Assembly: GCA_034096865.1 (NCBI GenBank) | Contig: JAWQFJ010020220.1 | Location: 40,001 to 75,659, forward strand | DNA length: 35,659 nucleotides | Origin: Theodoxus fluviatilis | Taxonomy: Eukaryota > Mollusca > Gastropoda > Cycloneritida > Neritidae | Reading direction: 5' to 3' | Part shown: in pieces, positions 20,166 through 33,813 of the stretch | How positions within the stretch are numbered: position 1 is the stretch's first letter | How the letters are laid out: every line of letters begins with the position of its first letter | The notes under the pieces: model-generated | What the model was told of the DNA's origin: nothing | The model's database searches: none | The model's input: the letters and a program-made list of their open reading frames with translations, nothing else | Made by a program: the position numbers and the translations under genes

Positions 20166-20459
20166 TGTCTGCCTGTCTGTCTGTCTGTCTATCTGTCTGT
20201 CTGTCTGTCTGCCTGTCTGCCTCTGTCTCTGTGTCTCTGTCTCTGTGTCTCTGTCTCTCTCTGTGTCTCTGTCTATCTCTGTGTCTGTCTCTATATGTCT
20301 CTGTCTCTATATCTCTCTCTGTCTCTATCTATGTCTCTCTGTCTGTATCTATATCTCTCTGTCTGTCTATCTCTGTCTGTCTGTCTGTCTCCCTCTCACA
20401 CTCTCTCTTTCTCTATCTCTCCCTCCCTATCTCTCTCTCTCATGCACATCACACACACA

Positions 20460-20522
<63 letters not shown>

Positions 20523-20577
20523 CCACACACGCCCACACACGCCCACACAGACAGACACACAGGCACACTCGGGCATC
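19855..20577. repeat. Compound array: CT/CTGT, CTGC/CTGT, CT and AC blocks
   Basis: CTCTGT-type units occupy 19855-20010. CTGC/CTGT tetranucleotides follow to about 20222, CT/GT/AT-interrupted pyrimidine units to about 20445, and (AC)n at about 20454-20520. ACACGCCCAC decamer variants end near 20550. All long frames here are repeat artefacts. Confidence 0.96.
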
Positions 20578-20580
20578 TAA

Positions 20581-21340
20581 ATGTACAATTAGTTTGTGTG
20601 CACAAATGCACATTCAACCACCTCGACACATGCGCTATCACAGAGCCAGGCCAAAGGGAATGGAGTTGTGCATAGGCTGACGAAGATGTCGGTGGTGCCG
20701 AAGATGAAACTGCAGTGGAATCTCTGATGTGCAGAACCCGAGGCAACCAAGGCAGCTTACAGCTGTATCTTTTCAGTTAGTTTTTTTCGTATTCCCTTTT
20801 CGGAAAGCAAACTTTCATTTTCAAAACGCTTGACTCCCTTTTTGTTTGCTGTTTTCAAGAAACTGCTGTCAGGGGCCAGCTTTCCCTTCACAGACTGCTC
20901 GATCCTGGGCATGTCTTCAGGGTCGTGTTCATTAAGGCAGCCATCAAAGCTGATGGTGCAGTCCTGTGGCTGTTGCTTTTGCCTCATCTTCCCATGCCTT
21001 TTCAGATCCTGTATGCAAACAGCTCTCTCAATAAGGCCGCATGTCTCAAGGCTGCCTTTTCAATTCGCTGCTGCTAATATTAGAGCAAACAAGGGGGACA
21101 AGTTCCTACAGGGATGTTGCTCGAGGAATTTATTTAGGGACATTTTGTTCGGGGAATAATGTCCTAGAGCCCGCCCCGTTGAAAAAAAAATGCCACTACA
21201 TGTGAGACATGCCTTGGCTGGAGTCAAAGCTCTAGGGCAGAACTCCTCCTAGGTGGAAGGTTTCCAGTTTGAAAAAGGTAAGGAGAAAGAGCCCAAGTGC
21301 TTGTCTGTTCTGCAGGCTCTGTAATCAGCAGCATCGCTTG
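20581..21340. other. Unassigned spacer between giant arrays
   Basis: A minus-strand ATG frame at 20757-20987 (76 codons, Lys/Glu-rich, containing ESLLSEKGIRKKLTEK) looks protein-like in composition but has no recognised family. Nothing else is seen. Confidence 0.35.
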
Positions 21341-21349
21341 AGAAAAAAC

Positions 21350-23815
<2,466 letters not shown>

Positions 23816-24230
23816 ATAAGGTTGAGGCAAAATCAATAAGACAAACAGATGCAGGAATCCACCCACCACAAAAGGAGGCACAGACACGCATACAAGCCAA
23901 CTAGCGAGGAATAAGCAAACACTCCAACTATGCAACGGACGTTCGACAAATTTGATGCACACTTTGCCCAGTCCACTCCAACACAACGTGCCAAACACTA
24001 TTCAAAATCGATAAACTGGCACGGAGGTCCAACAGGATTGGAAAGCAAAAAAGGAGGTTATACATGAATAGAGAAACTCACAAGAGCCTGTCATGCTATG
24101 GATTTTGGGCGTCATTAAGCTAAAGAAATACGGCGACCAAAAACGTTGCCCTGGAGGGAGCAGATGTTTGAACTCTCTGCGTACTGCTGGTAACAGGTCA
24201 ATACTCCCGCAGAAAGTATACCCCCGGCCA
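23816..24230. other. Unassigned spacer
   Basis: No gene or repeat is recognised. Confidence 0.5.
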
Positions 24231-24412
24231 AGGATGGATGAATTAACATTTAAGGCCCATCAGCCTTTGTAGGCTATGCAAGGCCATTGATCATTCGAGC
24301 TATTTAGAAGACGAGGAAATCATGTCACGAATTCCCCAGTAATTCGCCTCCTACAAATCGCAAAGAGAAACGCGCTAGGTCACTTCTGATCCCCGACCTT
24401 CACGGGGAGCGC
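24231..24412 (+). repeat. Interspersed repeat with CAGCCTTTGTAGGCT core (copy A)
   Basis: A remnant GGATGGATGAAT is followed by CAGCCTTTGTAGGCTATGCA at 24261, AAGGCCAT, TCATGTCACGA, TAATTCGCCTCCTACAAATC and GGGGAGCG. This is the same order of blocks as the copies at 32941 and 33066. The AC array present in the 33.2-kb copy is missing here. The copy is diverged and non-coding. Confidence 0.8.
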
Positions 24413-24640
24413 CCGGACAATATCCTCCGAACAGTATCCTCTAGAATAATGACCCCTAGGACGTTGACCCCATGGGTGAGCATGCCAATATTCCCGTAGA
24501 CACTTTCTGCCAGAGCGCAGTATCACACCGACCCTAAATCCTCCAACATTTTTCAGCGAGGCACTGAGGTACCTAACATAAGGCAATGGGGTTCCATGAT
24601 TATGTCATTGCTCTTGATGACTCAGCTGTTTTTCATCATG
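24413..24640. other. Unassigned sequence flanking the repeat
   Basis: No gene is recognised; it may include the tail of the repeat. Confidence 0.4.
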
Positions 24641-24856
24641 TCCATCTCTCTGTCTCTGTTTCTCTCTCTCTCTCTCTCATATATATATGTCTCTCTTTGT
24701 CATACTCTCTTTCTGTTTCTGCCATGCTCTTTCTCGCGTTCTCTCTCTGTGTCATTCTTTCTCTTTCACTCTGTCATTTTCCTCTCTCTCTCCCTCTCTG
24801 TCTCTCTCTTTCTCTATGACCGTCTCCGTCTCTCTCTTTGTCTGTCTGTCTGTCTT

Positions 24857-24893
<37 letters not shown>

Positions 24894-25149
24894 GTCTGTG
24901 TCTGTCTGTCTGTCTGTTTGTCTGTTTGTCTGTCTGTCTGTCCGTCTGTCTGTCTGTCTGTCTGTCTTTCTGTCTGTCTGTCTGGCTGGCTGGCTGTCCG
25001 CCACTATCTCTTTCACTCTCTGTCCCCCCCCCCCGCTGTCTCTACCACTATCACCACTCTCTCTTTTTTCTCTCTCTTTCTTCTCTCTCTTTCTTCTCTC
25101 TCTCTTTCTCTTTATCTCCCTCTTTCTCTCTCTCTTTCTCTCTGTCTCA

Positions 25150-25200
<51 letters not shown>

Positions 25201-25331
25201 CCTCTCCCTATTTCGTGGTGGTTCGTTACTGCATCTGTTTGTCATGGATTTTCTCTCTCTCTCTCGATCTATCTGTCTGTCTCTCTCTCTGTCTCTCTCT
25301 CTGTCTCTCTCTCTCTCTCTCTTTCTCTGTG
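24641..25331. repeat. Compound CT/CTGT array
   Basis: CT-rich DNA to about 24835, then (CTGT)n to about 24985 with a CTGG block, a C run at 25025, and CTTT/CT units up to 25331. It has the same modules as the 21.35-23.8 kb array but on the opposite strand. Frames are artefacts. Confidence 0.96.
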
Positions 25332-27115
25332 CCATGGTTTCTTTTGGTGTATTGAAGGTCCCTTTGTTTAGTACATTTACCTGGAACTTAAAGTGCGCAA
25401 TCGAAAAACGATGCTTGAGTCTGGGCAGACTCCAGTGAACTGCGGCATTGGCAATGTGCCAACAGGAACCAGTAAAAAAACACAGCAAGAAGACGACCTC
25501 AAATGTAAATTGTTTTGGGGGAAGTCACCCTTGCTTCTCATTAGGAGTAGGTTCGTTGATTAGACCGGTGACTTGGAAGTAACAGAAAAATGCAACTCCT
25601 TGTCAAAACATGAGTTAATGATATACAATCGGAATTTTTTAGTTTGTCAATACAGCCAGGACAGAGAAAAAGTTCACTTGGTAAAGAAAGTAGAAAAAAG
25701 TTCTCCAGAGTAAAAAAAACAAACTTAACAATTAGGAATAACAATCAGCAAGTACACTTTTTTCATTATTAGTTTTTTTAACATCACGTCTTTTCCATGC
25801 CTCTGTGCAATCAATGTAATGACATGTTCTAGTTTTTAAAATTACATTCAGTCGCTCTTTCCAGCAACTTCAGCGTTTTCTAATCTGGAAAAGGATCCTC
25901 GTGTAATCAAGGGGCATGTAACTAACGCACTGCCAGGAACTGATTTGTACTTCATTACTTCGATAGAAAGGGTCGTCTCCTGGGTTCCTTATTTCCCTCG
26001 ATGACCTTTTTTGGCAAACTGCCGAAGCTACAATTCATTTGAGTCTCCGTAGTGCTACCAAGAGATACCGAATCATCATGCTCTGTGGAGACTACACAAG
26101 CATACACTAAACAGAAAGGGCCAGGAGAATGTTCTTTCTCTTGATATTTACATTTTTGTTTGGTAACCCATTCGAGCACTTTTTTAATGAGGTATCAGTT
26201 ATTCATCATCTGCTCTTTTACGAGACATGGATGGTTTAATGAGATGGACACTGGACTACGAAACATGTTCTGCACGATCAAACACAATTTTTATTTTAAA
26301 TTGCTTAAATTCGAGACGCAATAACTTCCGGGTTTCAGGTGGGACCACAAACTTGAATCTTCCTTTCTAATATTGTACCCACTTGTGTTTTCCTTCCTTT
26401 CCCCTTTTCCTATTATCTTGCTATGGCAAAGCGAGAAGGAATGTATCAATCTACAGCTATTACGCGCTTAGTTTACGACATACTGTATGACTCTTCGAAT
26501 ACACGAAACTGCAGAAAGCTAATGTAAATGCATATAATCGCGCTATGGTCAGCACATATAGCTTTGGCGCCAAAATCTGTGCACAAGTACGTGAAAGTAG
26601 AACTATACCGGTATGATTGCACGATATTCTGATGACAATGGGTCCTTGATTTGTTTGCATGTCTGCGATGGTCTGTCGGTATATTTCTTAAAAAAATCAA
26701 TTTAATGCAGCTTTTCCACTCTTGCAGGGCATCGGGCCTCAGTGGAGTCGTTGAATATCATTGACTGTCTGCTGATTTCGATTTGCATTGCTTCTTTCAT
26801 ACACCTCAGTGTTCACTTCCTGATTTCAAAGCTGTGTGTGAAATATCTATACAGGAATGCCTTTCAGAAGACAAATTAACGCTCTTTTAATGGATTTTAA
26901 TAGTTTTCGGAGTATAAGAAGTAATTGTTCCAATAATGTACATCAGGTTTCTCACAAGGAACATATATTTATTTGGAATACTTTTGATTAATGCGTCTTA
27001 GCTTGTCCAAATAAGGAAACATACGTTTTGGTGTCACTTGTAGGTGCCACATATAAAGTCTGAGATTTGAAAAGAAAGCCCTTTACACAGCTAATACATA
27101 CTCTTAAAGGGGGGT
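25332..27115. other. Unassigned stretch without a recognised gene
   Basis: Frames on either strand are under 80 codons with no domain. No long repeat is noted. Confidence 0.5.
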
Positions 27116-27139
27116 TAAGTAATATTCAGTATGTCGTGG

Positions 27140-27410
27140 CTAAAAGTCGGAATCGCCTAACTCTGAGAATTAGGCAGCCTTTTGCCTAATCCCTGAAATA
27201 GGCAACAGTGGTTCCTAATCTGCAAACTCAAAGTTTCTCGCCTGCCTATAACGCGAAATAGGAAGCCTAATACGCGAAATATGCGGCCTAATACGCGAAA
27301 TAGGCAAATGTGCCTATTTTACGTATTAGGCAAAAACCTTACATTGATGTTTCTTTATTAAGCCAAGAAAATATGTGAATTGGGCTGCCTAATTCACAGA
27401 TTAGCCAAGA
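27140..27410. repeat. Cluster of CCTAATACGCGAAATAGG-like motifs with a hairpin
   Basis: Variants of TAGGC and GCCTAAT occur more than ten times in 270 bp, including three GCGAAATAGG/GCGAAATATG units near 27250-27306. 27286-27306 pairs with 27311-27331 (19 of 21 positions, 4-nt loop). No coding sequence is seen. Confidence 0.72.
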
Positions 27411-27840
27411 ATTGCATGTCCCATTGCATTATTTGTAGTTTTGTTGTTTGTTTTTAGTTTCTTCTCTTTGCATTGTTGCTTACAACTTTTTGACATTCTT
27501 ATTTTTGGTTTGGTAAGTTTTTGCTCTGCTTTACAAGTGTGATGTATTTTTGGGGGAGTATTGTTTTCAAATTATATCTTGATAGAGGGTTGCAAATGCG
27601 TTTGTCCTCGTGTGTTAACAGTTAGTAAAAGGGGTATTCATGTAAATATTTTACTGTCAATATTAAAGGCGATAAAATAAATCCCCAAAACACACACACA
27701 CACACTCACACAAAAATGAAATGAAGATCTTATAAAGAAGAGAGCGTGATACGTTTAAAAATCCAGATGTTGCTTCCAACATTTATTTTCAACATGATTT
27801 TTAAGGTGAGGCAAGTATAATGACCAAAATCGCACTGTAC
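27411..27840. other. Unassigned A/T-rich stretch
   Basis: It contains a short (CA)n at about 27690-27710 and no gene. Confidence 0.5.
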
Positions 27841-28001
<161 letters not shown>

Positions 28002-28016
28002 ATTCCGAAAGAAAAA

Positions 28017-28225
28017 TATGAAAAAGCCTTAAATTTAAGGAATTATTTCTTCAAGGAAAAATAAAAAATAAACGTTACATTACATTAAGTATGAAAAAGC
28101 CATAAATTTAAGGAAATATTTCTTCAATGAAAAATAAAGAACAAATGTTACATTACATTAAATATGAAAAAGCCATAAATTTAAGGAATTGTTTCTTCAA
28201 TAAAAAAATAATGTCACATCGACCA
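28017..28225. repeat. 73-bp tandem repeat, about 2.8 copies
   Basis: Copies begin with TATGAAAAAGCC at 28017, 28090 and 28163. They share TAAATTTAAGGAA, TTTCTTCAA and a TTACATTACATT end. The region is A/T-rich and non-coding, just downstream of the integrase pseudogene. Confidence 0.88.
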
Positions 28226-28801
28226 TGTCAGGACTAATGTGAAAACTTGAAGGTGGAAAAACCAACAAAACATGACAAAAAACACACCAAAAAACCTTAA
28301 TCATGCTTATTTTTGCAGGCTTTACTCAGTGGGTGGCAGTGGCTGTGGCACAATGTGTTGTTTTTTATGCAGTTGCAACGTCTAGTTTTGCACTGTCCTA
28401 AACAAGAACATTTTGAAAAGCCTTGCCCACCATGCTTTGAATGCAAGGCAGCAATTTGCCTGAAAAAGAGAACTTGTCTCATCAACCATGTCAGAACTGA
28501 TCATCTGAAAATCTGCTTGTATAATCCAATTCCTGGAGAACCTCGTGTTGATGATGCCGTGGGTTGTGCCGATCTGGTACATGTTGTTTTGTACGCTGAT
28601 GACGACCCCAGGGACATTTCTGCAATCCAGTCGGCCACGATCAAACTCGCTGACAGGAATGAGAACTGGATCGCCTGATGCGAGTGGTGTCAGACTTGCT
28701 AAAGTGGTTCTGAGCATTTCCGCCTTACTTTTGTTTTGACCCTCAGTGGCGTCCTTCCGAATTTCCTGCATGAGAGTCAAATGTCTGCCAAGTCTGCCTG
28801 T

Positions 28802-29296
28802 TTGTGAATCTGCGGGCCCATTGGCGCTAGAAGCTTCCATGGCTGCCTCTGGATCTGTGGGCACAGTGCCATTCAAAGATTCCATGGATGCGTCTGGATC
28901 TACGGGAACAGTGGCATGCAAGAATTCCATGGATGTTTCTGGATCTGTGGGCACAGCAGCATTTAAGGCGTCAGTTGATGCTTCTGGAACTGGAAGTACA
29001 GTGGCATTCAAGGCATCAGTTGATGCCTCTGGAATTGGAAGCACAGTGGCATGCAAGAATTCCATGGATGTTTCTGGATCTGTGGGCACAGCAGCATTTA
29101 AGGCGTCAGTTGATGCTTCTGGAACTGGAAGCACAGTGGCATTCAAGGCATCAGTTGATGCCTCTGGAACTGGAAGCACGGTGGCATTCAAAGCGTCAGT
29201 TGATGCCTCTGGAATTGGAAGCACAGTGGCATTCAAGGCATCAGTTGATGCCTCTGGAACTGGGGGCACAGTGACATTCAAGGCGTCAGTGGATGC
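28802..29296 (-). repeat. 45-bp coding minisatellite, 11 units in the integrase pseudogene
   Basis: The unit encodes ASTDALNATVLPVPE with variants such as TSMEFLHATVLPIPE and ASTDALNAAVPTDPE. All 11 units are in the same frame without a stop. Three-unit blocks repeat at 135 bp (for example 28914 and 29049), so the array grew partly by multi-unit duplication. It lies between the integrase core and the C-terminal tail. Confidence 0.93.
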
Positions 29297-29404
29297 GTGC
29301 ACAGTGGCATTGGAGGCTTCCCTCGATGTTTGTGGATCTGCAGTTTCATCATCATCATAACCGGCACCGGTTGGGAGAGATCCTGCGTTCAACAGGTCGA
29401 TGAG

Positions 29405-29407
29405 TTA
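29405..29407 (-). other. In-frame stop in the integrase pseudogene
   Basis: TAA separates RLDKE from LIDLLNAGSLPTG, which are otherwise continuous in one frame. Confidence 0.8.
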
Positions 29408-30136
29408 TTCTTTGTCAAGCCTGGAAATGACGTCCTTTGGCAGGGATGTTCTTTCCAGTCCTGACGAACCTTTTCGCCCGCAGAAAACTTCACGTTCTGT
29501 TTTGAAGATTTCGGTGAGAAGAGCTGTTCTTCTGCAACATAACAAAGCGCAAACCCTCGGCCCATTGAGATGAGTCATTATCAATGGTCCAGGCTACCAG
29601 CATTTGCTTGACGTCACAATTTGATCTCTCCACACTGCCTTGGCTCTGGGGATGCCGAGGGGATCCATGCACAGTGGTCAGTTTAGGCAGGCCACATTTC
29701 CTTCCACTCGCCAATGACCGAGGCAACAAATTCTCGACCTTTAAAGCACTGCTGGGGCAGATATGATGCACAAAATATCAATGAGGTTGTAGGCCGTTTC
29801 GGACGCTGTCTTTGACGTCATAGAGCGCAAGAACACCATTTTGGAAAAGTGATCTTGGTAATTGAGAATGTACTTATAACGTCTGTCAGGAGAGGATTCC
29901 ATCACGATCAAATCAACCTGGCCTCTCTCTGCCACATCTTTTGATTTGAGAGGTCGGACAACAAGACCTTTGTTGGGTTTTGTTTTCTTTTTCTGACAAG
30001 TATCACAGTTCTGCACAAAAGCAGCGATCATTTTTTGGGTCACATTGTAGTACTTTTCACTCAAGAAGTACCTTAAAAACATTTCTCCTCCATGACCCGT
30101 TGACACGTGTGCGTCCATGAGCACATAAAATATTTC

Positions 30137-30269
30137 TGTGGCTTTCAGGAGGTACTGCACAGCCTCGTCAGAATCCTTCCGGAGCTGAAAAAGGGCACGG
30201 AAGCACGCATTACTTTATTAAAATCAGCAAATGGCCTATTGCGCTCAGTCATTCCTAAATGTAAGGAGG
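30137..30269 (-). repeat. Exon-edge duplication, copy 1
   Basis: About 130 bp spans the intron end, TTTTTCAG acceptor and first codons (LRKDSDEAVQYLLKAT) of the pseudogene exon. It is repeated at 30553-30687 with roughly 90 percent identity. Confidence 0.88.
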
Positions 30270-30286
30270 ATCATCAACATAATCTA

Positions 30287-30516
<230 letters not shown>

Positions 30517-30552
30517 TATTATCAAATTCTGTTGAATGTTATCACTAAATGT

Positions 30553-30687
30553 TGTGGCTTTCAGGAGGTACTGCACAACCTCGTCAGAATCCTTCCGGAG
30601 CTGAAAAATGGCTTGGAAGTACGCATTACTTTATTTAAATCAGCAAATGGCCTATTGCGCGGAGTCATTCCTAGATGTAAGTAGGAG
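30553..30687 (-). repeat. Exon-edge duplication, copy 2
   Basis: It is similar to 30137-30269, offset by 416 bp. It keeps the TTTTTCAG acceptor and QYLLKAT coding start but then diverges, so it cannot continue the exon. Confidence 0.88.
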
Positions 30688-30785
<98 letters not shown>

Positions 30786-30842
30786 CTATTATCGTCATCA
30801 TCATCATCAACATCGCCATAATCACCATCAACATCATTATAA
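30688..30842. repeat. CAT trinucleotide array 2
   Basis: Pure (CAT)n at about 30688-30783 is followed by interrupted units, in the same position relative to the duplicated exon edge as array 1. Confidence 0.96.
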
Positions 30843-32837
30843 TCAACAGTTGGTGGGGCATGCAAGGGTTGCATACCTTCATGACGAGAAGTCAGCTGAC
30901 TTTATCCATCCCCACTTTTTTAGATGGACCAGGATGTCTATCATCTTTGTATAATTTTCTTGTGTCTCTTCTTTTGTCAAACCGATAATAGTTAAGTGCA
31001 TACAACCGACAGCAGTCCCGAAAGCCAGACCACTAGATTCTGTCGTTTCACGCACTGAATGTCCCTTCAAGACAATTTCAATCATTGGAAATCCACACTT
31101 CCAAAAGCTATTCAACTTAGAGCTACCAGCAACCTACTGGGAAGAACATCACTCGAACAAAAACCAATAACACAAACGGGCTCAAATATATTATGCGTAT
31201 TATCCAAGGATGCGATGTATTTGTGTATTTTATTAGTCAAGCAAATTTCTCCCTTTCCAGGGATTAAGCCACGGCACTGCGCCTCGCACATAATCAAGAG
31301 CCAAAGTTTGCTCGCCTAAATCCGCCTTTCAAAAGTCGGTGTTTCAATAGGCGAGTAGAGGTTGAGGAGCTGGCTTTGCACTCATGCTGCAGGGGAGACT
31401 ACTGGAAATAGGGCTACCATGAGTGGGTGATTTATATACTAAACTTGACGGATAAGTTAAGGAATCTGATATTGGGACGATTTTTGTTTGTTTTGTTTTG
31501 GCACGTCATAGACGTTGAACCAATACTCAAGGTCACACAGAGGGGAAGGCGCATCATACATGTTCACCTAAGACATAAGATAGAGTCTCTGAACGTCAAA
31601 TGGCCAACGGCTACATTTTAAAAATGTTCTTTACACCATGAAGTAATGAACTTACACATTTCTTTTGCAGGTGTGTAATAACACAAAATGTCAAATAGAT
31701 AGTTTATATGCATTTCTTCGTGCTACTGCTTGTACGAGAGTAAATAAATGGTTTGAAATGCAAAGATTCAAGGAAAACCGAGACTTCAAAACGTCACACG
31801 ACAGACAGTGCCTAACATTGACTTAATAACACGACCATAATCATTCTGAAACTGAAATCCAATGGTTGTTATAGAAAATAAAGTGTTGTTTTTAATAATT
31901 GTGCCAGCTATCAGGATTTCTATTTTTGTATTCTTTGATCTTGATCGCGTTAAACTTTGTGAATGCGGACGTAACACCCTTCGTCATCAGCTCTATAAAT
32001 AAACCTAAATCTGATACCCTCAAACCACAGAATATTTTTCACTAAAAACTTACCATGGGTTGTGTTTTGCATTAAACAGTAATTGTGTGAAATATAACAA
32101 ACTAGAATGCTTTAATTTATGGCTGCCATCGACTTTTATTTTTAGCAAAAATCCTTGGTCGTTTGGATTGTTTTGCTTGATTTCAAATTTGTTATTAAAA
32201 ATGTGCGATTCCGACCTTTTTCCGATCCACAATTTATAACTGCAACAAACCGGTTTCGACCATATTTTGTGCCACCATTTTCAACTTTCAACATGCAGAC
32301 TCCAAAGCGTGTTAAGTGTTTGAATGCTTCTTCTTTAGTTTTCTTTTTGGTTACGCCCGTGGGATTGGGGCAGATTGTTCGTCGGTACCCTGTTTTGGGA
32401 ACGTGTACCCATGCTTTTCGAAGTCCTTTTGAGCTGAAATAAACGATTAACAGTATAAATATTTGCTTTTCAACAAGACTTGTGTACGATGCGAAGTTTG
32501 GGCAGATCAGACTGCAACAGCTTTAGTTTGACTGTTAAAAAAACCTCCCGAGTGACACAGGACTATCCTTTGTCATAATTTCGCCCGTACCAGCGTGCTC
32601 TTCCAACGTGTCATCCGTTACACGCGTACATCCAACACGCTTTTTCAAGGAATTTGAATCTAGAAGTCAAACAAACAAGCAAAAGATGACTTAGCATTTG
32701 AAACAAAACACCTTTAATGTGACTGTGCCAAATATCAACCTCAGTGGCAAAAGAATGTTCCGAGTACAACAATTAATATGCCCATGGCACTCGTTAGCGG
32801 AGTGCTCCTCCGGATCAAGTTGGTCTTTCGTCAGCTG
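30843..32837. other. Unassigned stretch; one protein-like minus-strand frame
   Basis: A minus-strand frame at 30879-31127 has even composition (for example GFPMIEIVLKGHSVRE and VGCMHLTIIGLTKEETQ) but no family I recognise and no assigned splice sites. The rest shows no gene or repeat. Confidence 0.4.
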
Positions 32838-32940
32838 GTATGGATGGATGGATGGATGGATGGATGGATGGATGGATGGATGGATGGATGGATGGATGGA
32901 TGGATGGATGGATGGATGGATGGATGGATGGATGGATGGA
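32838..32940. repeat. (GGAT)n microsatellite
   Basis: Perfect GGAT units run for about 100 bp directly before the interspersed repeat copy B. Confidence 0.97.
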
Positions 32941-33065
32941 GTTTTTCGGCTTATCAGCCTTTGTAGGCTACGTAAGGCCACCGAGCACAAAAACTACTAG
33001 AATAGTTCCGAGTCAGCGCAAATCAAGTCACGATGTACCTAGTTATTTGCCTCTCACGAATCGCG
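32941..33065 (+). repeat. Interspersed repeat with CAGCCTTTGTAGGCT core (copy B)
   Basis: It contains CAGCCTTTGTAGGCTACGTA at 32955, AAATCAAGTCACGATGTACC, TAGTTATTTGCCTCTCACGA and ATCGCGA. Copy C follows immediately, with the cores 146 bp apart. Confidence 0.85.
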
Positions 33066-33237
33066 ATGGATGGATGGATCGATTGAGTTTTACGGCAAAA
33101 CAGCCTTTGTAGGCTATGTAAGGCCATCAAGCATGACAATTGCTAGAATCGAGCAAACGGAAATCAAGTCACGATGTACCTAGTTATTCGCCTCTTACGA
33201 ATCGCGAAGGGAGACGCGGTGGGTCAATTCTTTCACA

Positions 33238-33313
<76 letters not shown>

Positions 33314-33355
33314 CCCACAGGGAGCGTCAGATGGTATGGATCGAGCCCGCCGATC
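33066..33355 (+). repeat. Interspersed repeat copy C with internal AC array
   Basis: Three GGAT units are followed by CAGCCTTTGTAGGCTATGTA at 33101, AAATCAAGTCACGATGTACC, TAGTTATTCGCCTCTTACGA, GGGAGACGCGG, then (AC)n at 33237-33310, then CCACAGGGAGCG. The AC array sits at the position where copy A has only a short CTTCACGG, so it appears to be part of the element. Confidence 0.82.
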
Positions 33356-33813
33356 ACCTCAATTTTGTTGAGGTAAAATCGACAGGCATCCGGCTTGTGA
33401 AAGTCAACGTAACGCGTTTTCTTCCTCACGGACATTACCTTAGAAAGAAAAATGTATCAACTAACTATAATTATTTTAGATGTTGGTTTCTTGGTACAGC
33501 CAGCTTACCATGTCGGAGCAGATAAACAAATAAGAGAAATGCGAAACGATCTCTCGTGCACTGAGTTTTGATGCGTGACCGGGACACTCCCCGAAGTATG
33601 TTTTGTTTGCTTTGTATGTAAAGTTTTAGCACTAGCTGTAGGTGAACAAATTATCAGTTATTAATATAATTGGTGAATTTAGTTGTCATGAAACTTTGGT
33701 TTGTGCTTTAATGCCATTTTCTTGTCATAATCTTACACGGTACATAACGCCGAATGCGGGCAAGTTGATCATGCACTCATCGACTCTATGATCGTGAATG
33801 GTCTGTCCTAGAA
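33356..33813. other. Unassigned stretch
   Basis: No gene or repeat is recognised. Confidence 0.5.

Larger units (their letters stand above)
28297..30184 (-). pseudogene. KRBA2-like integrase-derived gene, disrupted
   Basis: Read from 30184 down: an H2C2 zinc module (VLMDAHVSTGHGG, QNCDTCQKK), an rve integrase core (GQVDLIVM, YQDHFSKMVFL, GREFVASVIGEWKEMWP, HGSPRHPQSQGSVERSN), a linker (GLERTSLPKDVISRL), an 11-unit 15-residue repeat, a beta-rich tail (FDRGRLDCRNVPGVVI, NMYQIG) and a Cys-rich C-terminus (GGQGFSKCSC, CNCIKNNTLC, CHSHCHP). This is the domain order of invertebrate KRAB-A-domain-containing protein 2-like proteins, which are single-copy-style relatives of retroelement integrases. 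Breaks: frame changes near 29743, 29690, 29505 and 28460, and an in-frame TAA at 29405-29407. The second catalytic Asp is deleted. The 5' edge looks like an exon start after TTTTTCAG. Confidence 0.86.

Noticed and set aside
19906..20746. Cys/Leu/Pro-rich frames resembling a cysteine-rich protein, plus His-Thr repeats
   Set aside because: They arise from CTGC/CTGT and AC repeats.
28746..29360. Plus-strand 204-codon frame with repeating ASVDASGTGSTVAFK-like units
   Set aside because: It is the antisense shadow of the 45-bp coding minisatellite. The minus strand carries the family-matching flanks.
32838..33112. Met-Asp-Gly-Trp repeat frames
   Set aside because: They are translations of (GGAT)n.
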